Shown here: positions 1 to 11,700 of the stretch, one piece after another | How the letters are laid out: each line of letters opens with the position of its first letter | Position numbering within the stretch: position 1 is the stretch's first letter | Assembly (NCBI GenBank): GCA_000697055.1 | Contig: JNDT01001313.1 | Coordinates: 62,001 to 126,000, forward strand | DNA: 64,000 nucleotides | Direction: 5' to 3' | From: Saksenaea vasiformis B4078 | Taxonomy: Eukaryota; Mucoromycota; Mucoromycetes; Mucorales; Saksenaeaceae | Notes under the pieces: generated by a model | Databases searched by the model: none | What the model saw: only the letters and a program-made list of their open reading frames with translations | Told to the model about the DNA's origin: nothing | Translations under genes and position numbers: made by a program

Positions 1-340
1 CATGATTGAGTCTTACTATAATATGAACCTAGATTAAGCTATATTGTGATTGTACCATACGATTGTCTTTTTATTCTTCATTCAAATAGCTGATCGTTGG
101 ATGGTGATGCCATTGATGATGTCGATTCAGCTGAGCAGGATGTTTCAATCCCTTTAAATCATAATCCCTGATGAACTGCAGAGGCATCTCACTGTTATAG
201 CAAAATCATTACGCGTTGGTCATTCGTGAAGTCGGCTTTGCTATCCTAATACACGAAGTTTATAGTTCTTGCAAATACAAAATATGCGTGGAGAAGTGGG
301 AATTACGGCGGAGAATGGAAGGGTAAACGGAAAGGATAAT
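1..340. other. Left-edge intergenic stretch
   Basis: AT-rich sequence downstream of the GDP-mannose pyrophosphorylase stop codon. No convincing coding frame, repeat or RNA is visible. It presumably holds the 3' untranslated region of that gene. Confidence 0.5.
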
Positions 341-1665
341 TTACATGATGATTTGAGGTTCTGTGATGTTGGAGGAGATACCTTTATGAGGGAGAATCGA
401 GCCACCATTGACATAGATTTCATCATTGATTGTCACGTCTTCACCTAGCACGGAGCAACCTTCCAGCCGTGACCAACGGCCGACAGATGAGTGCCAACCC
501 ACGATACTCGAGTGAACCCAAGCAAAGTCTTTCACCTTGGCGCCCTCAAGGATCACACAACGTTGTAGACGTACACCATCACCGATGACTGCATTGGGGC
601 CGATCACAACATTTGGACCAATACGGCAGTTTCGGCCTACCTTTGCTGTAGGATGAACAAGAACATTACCCTTGTAGACGTACTCCGACCCTGGGTTGGC
701 CAGCTCTTGGGGATTCTTCTTGGCCAGGTGCGACAAGTACAGACAGGTACCGGTCAAAAAATCTTTGGGTTGACCCACGTCCATCCAAAATCCTTCCAGG
801 TCGAATGTGTGTAGCTGGCCGTCTTGTGCTACATGTGGGAAGACTTCCTTCTCAATTGACGTTGGTTTCAACTACAGCAAGAATTTTTGTTTTGTCAGGA
901 TATGCAGGTTGGCGCGCGACACGGTGTATTACCTCGATGCGGTCTAGAATAGAAGGGCTCAAAATGTAAATACCAGCGTTGATCTTGTTGCTGATGAATT
1001 CCTTGGGTTTTTCAACGAAACGTTCCACTTGGGAAGAAGCTGGCTTGTTGACGATAACGCCGTATTTGGAAGGATCGTCGACCTTTGTAACCTGCAACAC
1101 GTGTCAAATCACTTCTTGCTCCACTGTTGCCTCTTTGGTTATAACTTACCACGATAGTTCCTTCTTGTCCGTGGCCCAAGTGGAAATCTCTGAGTTGCTC
1201 AAAGGGATAATCACAGATAATATCACTGTTCAAAACAAAGAACGGGCTATCGTCCTTGCCCAAAATTTCTCTTGCTAACGCGAGGGGTCCTGCGGTACCA
1301 AGTGGTTCTGTTTCCACAGAAAAAGTGATCTTGACGTTGTATTCTTTTTCGTATTCCTTTAGCGCAGCCACCATGATCTCAGGACGATAGTTCACAGCCA
1401 ACACGATATCTGTCACTCCAGCCTGAGATTTTTCTTTTATCAGTAAATCACGTATCTCCATCGTCTTCTTTTCTATTTTTTACCTTGGCTAAACCTTCGA
1501 TCTGATGAAGGATCATAGGCCTGTTGGCGAACTCAACCAACGGTTTGGGAAGTGTGAGTGTAAGGGGTCTGAGACGGGTTCCGAAACCTGAAGGAAGATG
1601 TCAGGGACTCTCCAGAATGTAACACTGCAATAGAATTTACCACCAACAAGAATAAGTGCTTTCAT
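341..1665 (-). CDS. PSA1: Mannose-1-phosphate guanylyltransferase (GDP-mannose pyrophosphorylase)
   Basis: Makes GDP-mannose from mannose-1-phosphate and GTP in the cytosol, the donor for N- and O-glycans, GPI anchors and wall mannan. The first exon (1640-1665) encodes MKALILVGG, and the next resumes with [19 protein letters not shown], so the nucleotidyltransferase signature [11 protein letters not shown] spans an intron. Further N-terminal marks are [13 protein letters not shown] and the [17 protein letters not shown] block. The C-terminal third is a left-handed beta-helix of hexapeptide repeats ([20 protein letters not shown]), and the protein ends EPQIIM, as fungal orthologues do. At least four short introns (near 1589-1639, 1421-1484, 1101-1150, 870-935) interrupt it. 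Length is about 360 residues, the family norm. No frameshift or missing motif is seen. Confidence 0.95.
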
Positions 1666-3613
1666 CGTTAATTACAAGAGGATGAGAGATGGCCAAGAGA
1701 TGAAGGGAAAAAAGGAAAAAAAAAGAGCGGAAGGAGTTCAAATATAAAAATAATAGCATGGCCGCGTTGCTATTTGCTGCTAGTCGTACAAAGACCCTAA
1801 AAAAAGCGCCTAATAATCCTCGACTAGCCAATCACACGCCAATCTTTTTCGCTAAAAAGAACATGGCTTTGCAGATCATTTGGTCAAACGGAAGAGTTGC
1901 ATGGGTCATACTGCCACTAGGACACGTTATTTGTTCTTACAATAACAAACAGCTATTTCCTTTGATGCCAACTGCTAGTGGAATGATGTGAAGTATGGTA
2001 TGATATCTTGGCAGGTTTCGGAACGTGTTCTCGAGTCATTCGAGGCGTAGTTCGCGCTAAAATTCTCGGCACTGTTTTGGTTCGTGTAAACATAACTAAT
2101 GTAGCAAAGATCAAAAGATATGGTATCTGTCGATCATTTGATGATCCAACCAAATTTGTTTCTCTGTCCACTGACCAAAGTAGTGCAAGTCTGAATGAAC
2201 ATAGTTACATTATTTCGAACTGTTTCTGTCCGAAATACTCTACTTTCCTTGTTTTGGAAAAAAAAATATAAATCAATAACAGCCAAGAAAAGTGACGGGA
2301 ACAACTCTGGATTCAACGCCATTTATGGCTTACTACGTTGAAGGCCAGAGAAAAGTCCTATTCAAACTCAACTATGTGCCTGCTTCAGCACTACTCGCTT
2401 AAAAGGCCTAGCTAAGAAGCAGTTATTACAGTCAACAGAGCCTTCCTTGGCGGCCACTCGCCTCCTTTTATTTTAGCATTTAGAAATATTATTCTAAATG
2501 AACTTAATCTAATTTATTTAACGTGTTTAGAGCTCCACTATCACCGATACTAAAATAAGGTTCGTATGCGATGACTGAGGGTGGTGCAAAATCAGGGCTA
2601 CCAGAGAAGATCGACGTTTGCCTCTTGACAAGTAATTACAAGTTTTCCAAATAACGTAAACGACACATTGTCGACACGACGAAAATGGAACGCAATAAGT
2701 TTTTGCCTAGGATTTAGCATATGTATCCGCTATAGTAGACTTGACCAGAGCCTTTCAATAATTTGATCGTATCATGCTACACTGTTTCGAGTAGTTCCCC
2801 TTGCAAATAGAGTTTAGGTTACGGAAAACCTGAGAAGTACATAGTAATACATGTTGTTCGTCGCGTGAAGCGCTACGTAGAGAGAGACAATATCTAAATG
2901 ATGGACTCGACGCAAAGGACACAAAAGCTCCTACGGATCAGTCTGAGAAGACCTGCCCTTGTCCTACTCTGTGCAGACTGCCTACGTCCGCGTACTTACG
3001 TGTCTACCTTTGCATCAATGCAACTACTGCGTTTACGAGCTAATTATTCTAAGAGCATACAACTCTTCGCCAAGACCGTGATCCTTGAGTTCAGGCGTGC
3101 CTCACCCACTGAGAACATTAAACAGTCCATCATTGTAGAAGATTGATCGGACTGCTTCAAAATATAACGTGTTAAGGTACGTTGTTATATGAGGACAGAA
3201 AGCGTGAGGAAATCATCTGCACATTAGACGGTGCAAAAGTAAATCGAGCTCTCACCATTTTCAGAGAAGGTGTATCTCATATCTCCGTATTTAACAAGCC
3301 ATACGGACGTTTTGGCACAGGGTTAACAAACGGTTGATGGATATGCTGAGATCTATGAGATCTACTAGGAATTCATATTTAGCGATCTACATATCCGTCT
3401 TATTTATCAGCTAAGAGGATTGCTGGGTGTTGAAGAAAAATTTGCAGTAGCGAAATCAATCATAGATTAGCGTAAAAGTTCGCTTCAAGGAGGTGTAATA
3501 GCAGCGCACCTAACCCATGCAAACTATGCTACTTTTATTCCATGCATTTTTTGTTACAGTATGATAACATGAACAGAGATTGTAGACTGTCCTGCATCAT
3601 CTACAATGTGTTC
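1666..3613. other. Intergenic region between PSA1 and TRP4
   Basis: About 1.9 kb holding the PSA1 promoter at its left end and the TRP4 3' flank at its right. Small open frames (for example 2898-3146, 82 codons) have no recognisable similarity or splice context. A 15-base match to the tail of the dispersed repeat described at 5.5 and 34.9 kb lies at about 3464-3478. Nothing else is supported. Confidence 0.5.
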
Positions 3614-4871
3614 TCAGTTAGGTATCGACCGGGTTTCATTTCGGAAGGCTTCTAATGCCATTTTCGCGTTCCCACTTCGTATCGATTCCCGTGCTTTGGC
3701 AACACCATCTTTGAAGTCGTCTGCAATACCAGCAACCACAAGCAGCGCAGACGCATTAAGCAAAACAAAGTCCAGGATAGGGTGATTTTTTGGTAGCTCC
3801 CCTTCAAGGAGCTTTTTCAACGTCGTGGCGTTCTCGTGACAGTCGCCACCTTTCACATCTTGCAAAGGATGAGTAGGCAGGCCAAAATCACGAGTGGGAT
3901 GTAAGACACCTGTCGTGATTTCTCCTGAGCTATGAACACGCCAGTACTATTATCGTATTAAGTAAAAGAAACGGAAAATGTCTCAATTTCCTAATTGATT
4001 TTCTTACGTTTGTTTCACCAGCCGGGCTGATCTAAGCAGATAGTGTAAGCCACCTAGGGTTTCACTGAATACCGTTCCTTACTTCATCCAATTTCTCGGC
4101 TCCGCAAACCACCAATGCTTCTTCGACTCCCGTCAACTTTAACGCATTGGCCATCAAGTCACCAATTTGCGGTGAATGCACACCCACAACCATACGTGAG
4201 GGACGTGCTGGGTTGCTCATCGGACCCAGCAAGTTGAACACAGTCGGAATACCGATCTCTTTTCGCAGGGCCGCCACATGCTTCATTGCAGGATGGTACG
4301 TTTGCGAAAAGAGGAAACAGAAATTAGTTCGGTCAAGTATACCGGATACTCCGTCAGGCTCAACTTGTTGGATAAGACATCCATGAGCTTCCATCAGATC
4401 AGCTGAGCCCGATTTGGATGAAGCCGCGCGATTGCCGTGCTACAGCAGATAACGTCGGTCATGAGATCTGTTGTTGCAGCCTTAAAATTCATGCATTTTT
4501 TGTACCTTGGCTACTTTGGCGCCAGCGCCTGCTACAACCACCGAAGCCGTCGTTGACACATTGTACGTATCATGACCATCGCCTCCTGTGCCCACGATAT
4601 CGACTATCTTGTCTTGAATATGCTGATATCCATCGTAATTGATTAAGCGAGCATGATCTCGCATTGCGATGGCGCATGCTGCTACAATGGCGGGGTCTGC
4701 ATCGAGACTTTGTAACCGTAAGGCGACCAAAAACGCGGATATTTGACTTTGAGTAGCTTCTCCATTCATAATCGCGTTGATTGCGAGCTTAGCATGCTGC
4801 GGTGTGAACTGTGCTGGATCGTGGACGAGCATTTTCAGAACACTCTTCATGTTGGGATTCAAAGATGGCAT
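3614..4871 (-). CDS. TRP4: Anthranilate phosphoribosyltransferase
   Basis: Second committed step of tryptophan synthesis: transfers phosphoribose from PRPP to anthranilate. The first exon starts MPSLNPNMKSVLKML and carries the N-terminal helical domain (AINAIMNGEATQSQISAFLVALRL). It is followed by the PRPP/Mg-binding loop GTGGDGHDTYNVST. After an intron comes HGNRAASSKSGSADLMEAHG, the conserved anthranilate-site segment, then NLLGPMSNPARP. A micro-exon of about 24 nt (near 4007-4030) encodes ISPAGETN between two introns, and the last exon begins with WRVHSSGEIT. The protein ends RNETRSIPN. It is a free-standing enzyme, not fused to other Trp domains. The start at 4871 is the first ATG and gives normal family spacing. 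Confidence 0.93.
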
Positions 4872-5539
4872 CTGTGGTTTTGTCGATAAAGGTAAGTAAT
4901 AGGTAAAACAAAAAGTGACTCATTCATTATCACCGTGCAGCTATCCGTCTGTGACTGCCCAGTTGAAAGTGCGATCATGCTGCCTGCAGATTGATAAGGC
5001 ATTCGGTCCAATCAACGTCTTACAATAAAGCACAGACATCAAATAATAGCGATCGATGTTTAGACAATGGATTGTGGCGATTGAAGTGGGTGATGGTGCT
5101 TGATTGTTAACTATATTATCCTCTTTCGTCCTGGAATCCTGCAGATTTTGTCTTGAATATTGAAAAATAGACTGCCCAGGCGGTCAGACAGCACGTTATG
5201 TAGAAGGAATTGCAACTATATGATCGCGTTAAATAGTAATTTTCTTAGAGACCGTATCTTGCACTACCGCACATTCGCCGAAAATTTTTCTCATATAAGC
5301 CGTTAGTTAATGGTACTCGAGCCGAAAAGTCTTGTATAGCCATTAAAAACGCGATAAAAATACTGGATCTTGAATAGACGTTTGCGTCACCCAAACATTA
5401 CTTTGCATTGACACCACCTCAATCCTGCGGTAAGCAGTAGTAGATCCTTGCGGAGAGTCTCAGATACCTTTACTTCTACATCAAAGTGTATTGAGCTGGT
5501 CCATTGTAATAGGTTCCCCAACGCATCAATCGGAACTCG

Positions 5540-6035
5540 TAAGTGAACGTATTTAAAGGGACGCATGAATTCCTTTTTTTTTTTTTTTCCTTTGGCTCCG
5601 TTTCCCACATGAAACGTCCCCGGTATGTACTGGGTTTGACTATACATACAGAAACTCCTGTCTTTTGATCGATTGTTTAGACCTCTGGTCGTGAAAGCAT
5701 GACACTGGCCACTCATTGAAGCCATCCACTCCCACCCCCACCCCACCGAAATGGTGCGGGGTGCGCCACCCGTCAAAGGACGGGATTACCCTTTAGGGGT
5801 AAGTAAACTGACATCCAAGTACTGTCCCATTTACTAACCCTGAACAAGTTTTTATGCTGTCTATATGAATTTTGCGTCCATCGAGGGGCCGCGTTAATGT
5901 AAGTAGTGTATGGATTTATTATCAACTTGTGTATTAACGAACGCATACTTGGCTTTTTAGAGCGTAAAAGTGGCTCCTCATGGACGCAAAATTTGTATAG
6001 ATTAGTGTAAAAATATGTTCAATAAACAGTAGCAT
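5540..6035. repeat. Dispersed diverged repeat, copy 1
   Basis: This segment matches 34930-35395 in the same orientation with substitutions and small indels. Shared landmarks, in order, are a GGGACGCAT block near 5558, a pyrimidine run, a GGGATTA block before GTAAGTAAA (about 5800), CCATTTACTAACC (about 5827), TATATG...GTCCATCGAG (about 5862-5885), and a tail with TAGATTAG(T/C)GTAAAAA ending in AATA(A/G)ACAGTA. The GTAAGT and TACTAAC pair looks like a fossil intron donor and branch site, so the repeat may come from a spliced gene of a mobile element. Family unknown. Confidence 0.6.
5861..6000. repeat. Imperfect 29-30 bp inverted repeat
   Basis: The left arm 5861-5890 and right arm 5972-6000 are near-perfect reverse complements around the core TTTTGCGTCCAT, separated by about 80 nt. 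It lies inside the dispersed repeat. The arms could be a MITE-like unit or a hairpin. The second repeat copy keeps only part of the left arm. Confidence 0.7.
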
Positions 6036-7215
6036 CATGTAAAGAAGAGCACAGGTGGTGTTGAAAATGTCCGTGTACCAGGCCAACAATGATGTTACCA
6101 TCCATCTTTCCTGCTGGTTTACTCTGTTTGTCTTTCTCTTTCTTATCTTGCTTTTTTTGCTATTGCTCTCGTGTTTCTATCCTCTGCATCGCTTCTCTAT
6201 ATTTCCCTTCTCTTCGCATTTTCCTTTTTTGGAATTGCTAATAGAGATCTGGTGCTATTTTAGATTTCCGTGTTTTGTGTAACTTCTCTTGTTTCCGCAA
6301 ACCATAGGACTGCTTGCAGGTCCTATGCGAACATTTTCTATTTCGGGGCCTCTGACTAAGAGAAGACCGGCTGTATATTGCTGGTCGAACGACTTTACGG
6401 ATGTACTTCAATAGGCTTTAGATAAATTCGGGCTATCCGTGTTACTGACTCCGGTACATTAGATCTATCGATCTTCTCGTCTGGCTTTCAAGATGGTCGG
6501 GACAAAAGTAGAAAAACAGCGTAACGGGTAATCAATGATCTCTGCAAGGCTGGGGATGGACACTCCTTGATATAGCCTTTTCTATGTTTCTATTATGCTG
6601 CACGGTAGTAACTACTTACAATGAGGTTGGATGCCCAAATACTACGCGTTATTTTTATTTTTTATTTTTTAATGTTACAACGCTGTTCGATTGCCAGGAT
6701 TCCTATCTTACGTTAACTTCTCTTCGGTTTTGCAGCTTCCTTCAAGATGTAATACACGGCTGAATATACTGATGAACAGTAAGATGAATTTGCCGTTCCT
6801 TTGTAGATCTAATAGCGGTGATCTTGACTTGCACATCCGGGATTTGCTACAACGTCTTTTGTAATCTATAGTGGATAGGGCATAGCAACCAAAATCGTGA
6901 TCCAAAAACGTAGAAACGCTAAATAATAAAAAGAAGAGACCTCTTCCCAGTCGAATAGAGAAAAGCCGACTCCTGCGTTTGCTGTCTTCTATTATTTCTC
7001 CTCTCGTGGATGATCTCTGTGCAAATCTGCTTTGGACTGCTATAAGTTTGTCCGATTGTTAGCAACGTTTCCAAAACATATCGCTGATTACAAGAGGACT
7101 TTTATATCTACACGTCGTAACAAAGGATGGCAATTTCTCAATGATCTTAAGAGTCGTAGTTGATCAAGTTCAAACGTGGTACAAAAGCTTTGATGATCCA
7201 ACTTTATGAAGTAGA

Positions 7216-7430
7216 CACTGGTCCGGTTTTGTCGCACTTTGACTCATTGCGACGCATTTTGTCTCATGTCGCATTTCGACGCATGCTATAACACATGATC
7301 CAAAATGAGACAAGAGTCAAAATGCGTCAAAATGAGTCAAAGTGCGACATGCGCCATAATGCGACTGGAGACGGAATGCGTTAAAATGCGACAAAAAATT
7401 AGGAGACGAAATGCGTCAAAATTCGACTCT
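7216..7430. repeat. Left terminal and subterminal repeat array of the CACTA element
   Basis: About ten copies of a degenerate (C/G)AAAATGCG(T/A)C unit in both orientations. The outer copies read as GACGCATTTTG and the inner ones as the reverse complement. Arms 7231-7261 and 7318-7348 are 31-nt reverse complements with about two mismatches, so the array can fold into a long hairpin. In plant CACTA elements such motif arrays bind the TnpA-type protein; that role here is inferred. Confidence 0.85.
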
Positions 7431-7587
7431 TTGAAGTTTGATACAGATTTTCTGCATCCACATCATTGGTTTACTTTTATCGTGAATATTTCAGTTCTTA
7501 TTGCATTGTGGCTTAATAATTGTTTTTATTATTGATATAAAACTTTTTTCATAATATCAATTCGTTCAGCAAATGAAGACCCACTAT

Positions 7588-8455
7588 TCAACTCCTGCGT
7601 AGCCGTTTCAAAAGGGCGTCTGTCGTTTGTTCGGCTTCTCTTCTTGTGCCGTGGGGTGTCCATAACGGCTGTGGTTGCACTCCTTCATCTGAATCAGTAT
7701 CGGAATTCGTGGGTTCAGCCCTATTAAATAAATAATTAACATCTAACAGTACTGTGGCAGTGAAAAAAAGGAGAACTGACCGTTGGGAGACAGAGTTTGC
7801 TCTGGTTGGCAAGTCTGAACTTGAGGTGCTGGCTGTATTAATCTCCGGACCCCCGGTGCTAAAACGAAAGTTTAGTAATCACATAGACTTCTGTAGACAC
7901 GTACCTAGCCTCTCCAGCGATTTTAGCTGTGGACCGATTAATCTTCGGGTTATTCCAGTGCTTGCGGAGGAGATATGTCGCTGCCCAGCTGCTTTGACAT
8001 CTGTCCAGTGGAACACCGTGGATGTCCCGTGCGAGACGTTCCAAATTTGCAATGGAACGATTGCGTTCCGTAGCAGGAGCACTCTTCCACTGCATACCGG
8101 ATCTGCCCTGGGTAGTTAGTACGCGAGACTTGAATTCATTTATTGCAGAACTACATAGACGGACGATTGACTCATGTAACGCTTCCACTTCTTCAGCTGG
8201 CAAATTCCCGTCTGGATTGATCACAGCGTCCTTAATTACTTGCTTGGATACACCATTTTTGGGGCGCTTAATGTCTCTTATCACGACACGTTGTGGCGTA
8301 GTATTTTGGACCTCTTTGTGTTCCTCACAAACGTAGCAACTTTGACAAGATTTTACTGCATCCTTCAGCTCATTTATCCCTTTCTTTAGTCCCTCGTTCT
8401 GTTTACGAGGTTCTTGCAATAAAGCGATAATAGTGGGGTACTGAGAATCACCCAT
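7588..8455 (-). CDS. CACTA-element partner protein of unknown function (TnpA-like position)
   Basis: A three-exon gene with clean splice sites: exons 8455-7905, 7858-7781 and 7720-7588, introns of 46 and 60 nt. Together they give an uninterrupted 253-residue frame from MGDSQYPT to LLKRLRRS. Visible features are an N-terminal helical, charged stretch (QEPRKQNEGLKKGINELKDA), a Cys-rich knot CQSCYVCEEH around residue 35, a helical middle (PAEEVEALHESIVRLC), and an acidic/Ser segment NSDTDSDEG before a basic C-terminus. It matches no family I recognise. It is transcribed away from the transposase and lies inside the same terminal repeats, the place where other CACTA elements encode a DNA-binding accessory protein. 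Unlike the transposase, no stop or frameshift is seen. Confidence 0.7.
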
Positions 8456-8766
8456 CGTAGAGAAAAGTTAAGTCAAAAGACAAATAGATAGGAAGGGCGC
8501 GAGGAGAGAATAAATAGTTATCGTGGGAGAAATTTAAGTAACCGCGTATCGCAGCTACAAAGGGATCTCTTCTCTGAAACCTGCCATGCCTAATTTAGCT
8601 GCGACTGCGGTTAGATGCGATCTCTATACGTGCAATAATAAGGGCAACGACTTCAGATCGGACAACGGGACAGAATAGAGTTTACAAACTGAAACAATAG
8701 GCTAAGATCTTGTGGATTATAAATTGCTCCATTTCTTTACCCTTAGAGGCCTAACAGAAAACTATT

Positions 8767-11700
8767 ATGATCACAAAAAGAAGCAACAGACGTAGACATA
8801 AATGTCCTACTTATGGACTACGGTTCCATAAGGAAATACATGATCTTCACGCGCCCGCATGTTATGCACTTTTCGTGAATGGTATGGGGTCCAATGATCA
8901 ACTTAGACAATCAACTATGGAAGTCCCAAGCAATGTATCAAGCAGTACTCCCTCCAATGAATTCAATATGGATATGGATATGGATATGGATATGGACTTC
9001 GATTATGACTATTCCGATGGCGAAATCGCGGAAGAAGAACGTTTGCGAGATGCCAGCGGCAATACTGGACAGCAATTGGATGAAGAACCGCAAACTCGCA
9101 CGGAAACAGAGCGTAGCGATGAAAGTTCCAACGATGAAGAGCCCGGCGATGACGAAGACTCCAGTGATAGAGAGGATGACTTCATCAAGGGTAGCCCCCC
9201 GGAGATAACGCAGGATTAGCCGTTCCGATTTCATATTCCTTCTGATTTGCCCACAACTTGGGAGCATAAAAAAAACGTAGCTCTGTACCAAATCATTCAA
9301 GAAGGTGGAGTCTCACGCAATACTTACCAAGAGTTAGTGAACTTCTTCAACGGTACTCTGCAGGAACTAGGAATAAGTAAGTAGCGAACAAAGTGATTAT
9401 ATGCTTAAATAAAATAGGTGCAACTATCTTCCTGTCACCAAAAGTGGCAGAAGCTGAAGTATTTAAAAAGTGCCCTGTGAAACCGAAGTCGTTTGACATG
9501 TGCTCAAATGGCTGCAAGCTTTTTGGAGAAGGCGAATTAGTATGCTCTTGTGGGAAGCCGCAGTACAAGGAGCGCCGAAACGTGCAAAAACCCGTGGCAA
9601 CGATATAATACCTATCTCTTGCAGAACAACTATCGACGTTTTTCTACACAAAAAGGATGCGAAAATGGATTAAACGTTCAGATATAGAAGAGAACAGCGA
9701 AGGGTATGTCATAGTAATAAAATGCAACAGTAGCTGATCGAGTTTTACCAAGTGTCTCGGAAGAGGTTTTCGGTGCAAAGGTGTTTAAGCGTTTGCTAGC
9801 TGCCGGACTATTCACGGGCAAATACTACATACTGCTATCGCTATTTGTGGATGGCTTTGTTCCAATGAAAAGAAGCAGCCGCAACATGAAGATCGTTAAC
9901 GTTATTGTCCTCAATCTCCCACAATAGCAAAAGTAAATCTCTACATTGCCCCTTTGACTTTTTCTCTGTCTTATCGAGCTTTGCAGGTACAAAAACCGCA
10001 ACATGATCCAGGTCGCCGTTATACCTGGTTCGCTGAAGTCTGGAACCTTATTCCCACTTCTTGCTCCACTGTTCCAAGAATTGAAGCTCTTAGAATCCTC
10101 CGGAATGATGCTCCGGTTCGATAACCGCAGACCGATATCTTTGAAGGTGCATCTTCTGATAGCTTCAGGGGATATTCCTGCTGCGTCGTGCCTGGCAAAC
10201 CACGAGGGACACAATTCCAAGCACGGATGTCTTATATGCACTATTCTTTCTACTCCCCACATCAGCGCTAATGGGAAAGGGACCGGTCAATATCTTCCAG
10301 GAACACCGCAGCAGGAATTCGAGATGAGGCGTCTGGAATGCTTTGTCGAGGGAGATCCGGTAAAGTTGGTACCTGGAAACTGTACCGATACTTAACCTTT
10401 CTTCGTATATGATTTGTATTAGGAGAACGGCTTACGAGGACCGAGTCCTTTCGCCACATTGTCCAGTTTCCATGGTCCGCTTTTCTTTGGTTTCGAGGAA
10501 ATGCATCTGCTCGCTCCAAACCTAGGCCGGCAGGTTCATGCATGGCTCAGTGACGAAAACCTCCAAACACCATTTTTTCTGTCACTTACGGAGCGTCGAG
10601 CCATCGGAAATTCGTTGATCATCTCAAACAGCACTACTCCACCGATATTCGATGGAAGCTTTAAAGGTATAGCTTACATTAGTTGTTACTATTATGGTCA
10701 GGAGACTAACTTAGCATACAGACGTATTTAAGCGACCAGGAGATATGCGATCCGTAGATTGGATCGACTTTCTCTTGTACGTAGTCCCCACGCTGGTATA
10801 CAAATGTCTGGAGAAAAAACGTGTCCGCCGCGAGGCTCTAGATGCGTTGATGTCATTGATAAAAGCATGTGGCATAGCATTGTCTTCCCAAATCACTGAG
10901 GCTGATATCTGCGTTGTTGAAAGGTATTGAGACTCTATTGATTCGCAAAGACACTCATCAGTATATATATGAAACAAACCTCATAGGCGTGTTGACGAAT
11001 GGCACAGATTCATGAGAAGTAGAATGCCGGTCCACCAGTACACACTCAATCAACATCTGCTTCGTCACCTTCCCGTGGTTCTGCAAGAACTTGGTCCTTT
11101 GCGCTCCTACAGCAGCCGTTCTACAGAACCGATCATTGGTGTCTTAAGCCGAAAAATTAAGTCCAAGGTTGCACCTGATCAAAATGCCGCAAATGTACTT
11201 CTCCGGATTTGTGCATGCAACATATACAACAGAACCAGAAATACAGCACCAGACGATGGATATGTACCGAAGTCGCATCGTGATGCATTTTGGATACCAG
11301 GACAAAATCCAGAGCTCTGGGGGCCTCCGCTCGTGACAGCCCAACTGGCAGACTATGACGAATTCCGTCTTCGAAAACTCCTTGGCGAGTACTGGACTCG
11401 GGAATTGACCAGCCCCATTGATCCCGATCGTTTGGACGAGGAGATCATATGGTCGGTGGCCGGTTGTTCCTGGATCCATCTCTCTATGGATCAATGAATT
11501 CTAACAGTAGGAGTGACAAACCTGCTGACTTCGTCAAGTTGACCGTCTCTGTTGACCTTTGGGCAAACTATCGTGCTGCTGGTCCCAGGCAGAACCTTGC
11601 CTGGAGAGATTTCTTTGGGCAAACACTTCTGTTCTTTTCCCATAAACATGTGGACGGGGAAGGCCAAGGTAAGATCCTGTTCTTCTTTTCGAAACGTCTA

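Larger units (their letters stand above)
4872..7215. other. Gene-free region left of the CACTA element
   Basis: About 2.3 kb without a supported gene. It contains the TRP4 promoter, one copy of a dispersed repeat (about 5540-6035) with an internal inverted repeat, and AT-rich sequence with short frames lacking similarity. The stretch 6036-7215 shows nothing recognisable. Confidence 0.5.

Noticed and set aside
2898..3146. 82-codon plus-strand frame upstream of TRP4
   Set aside because: No recognisable domain, Kozak context or splice partner.
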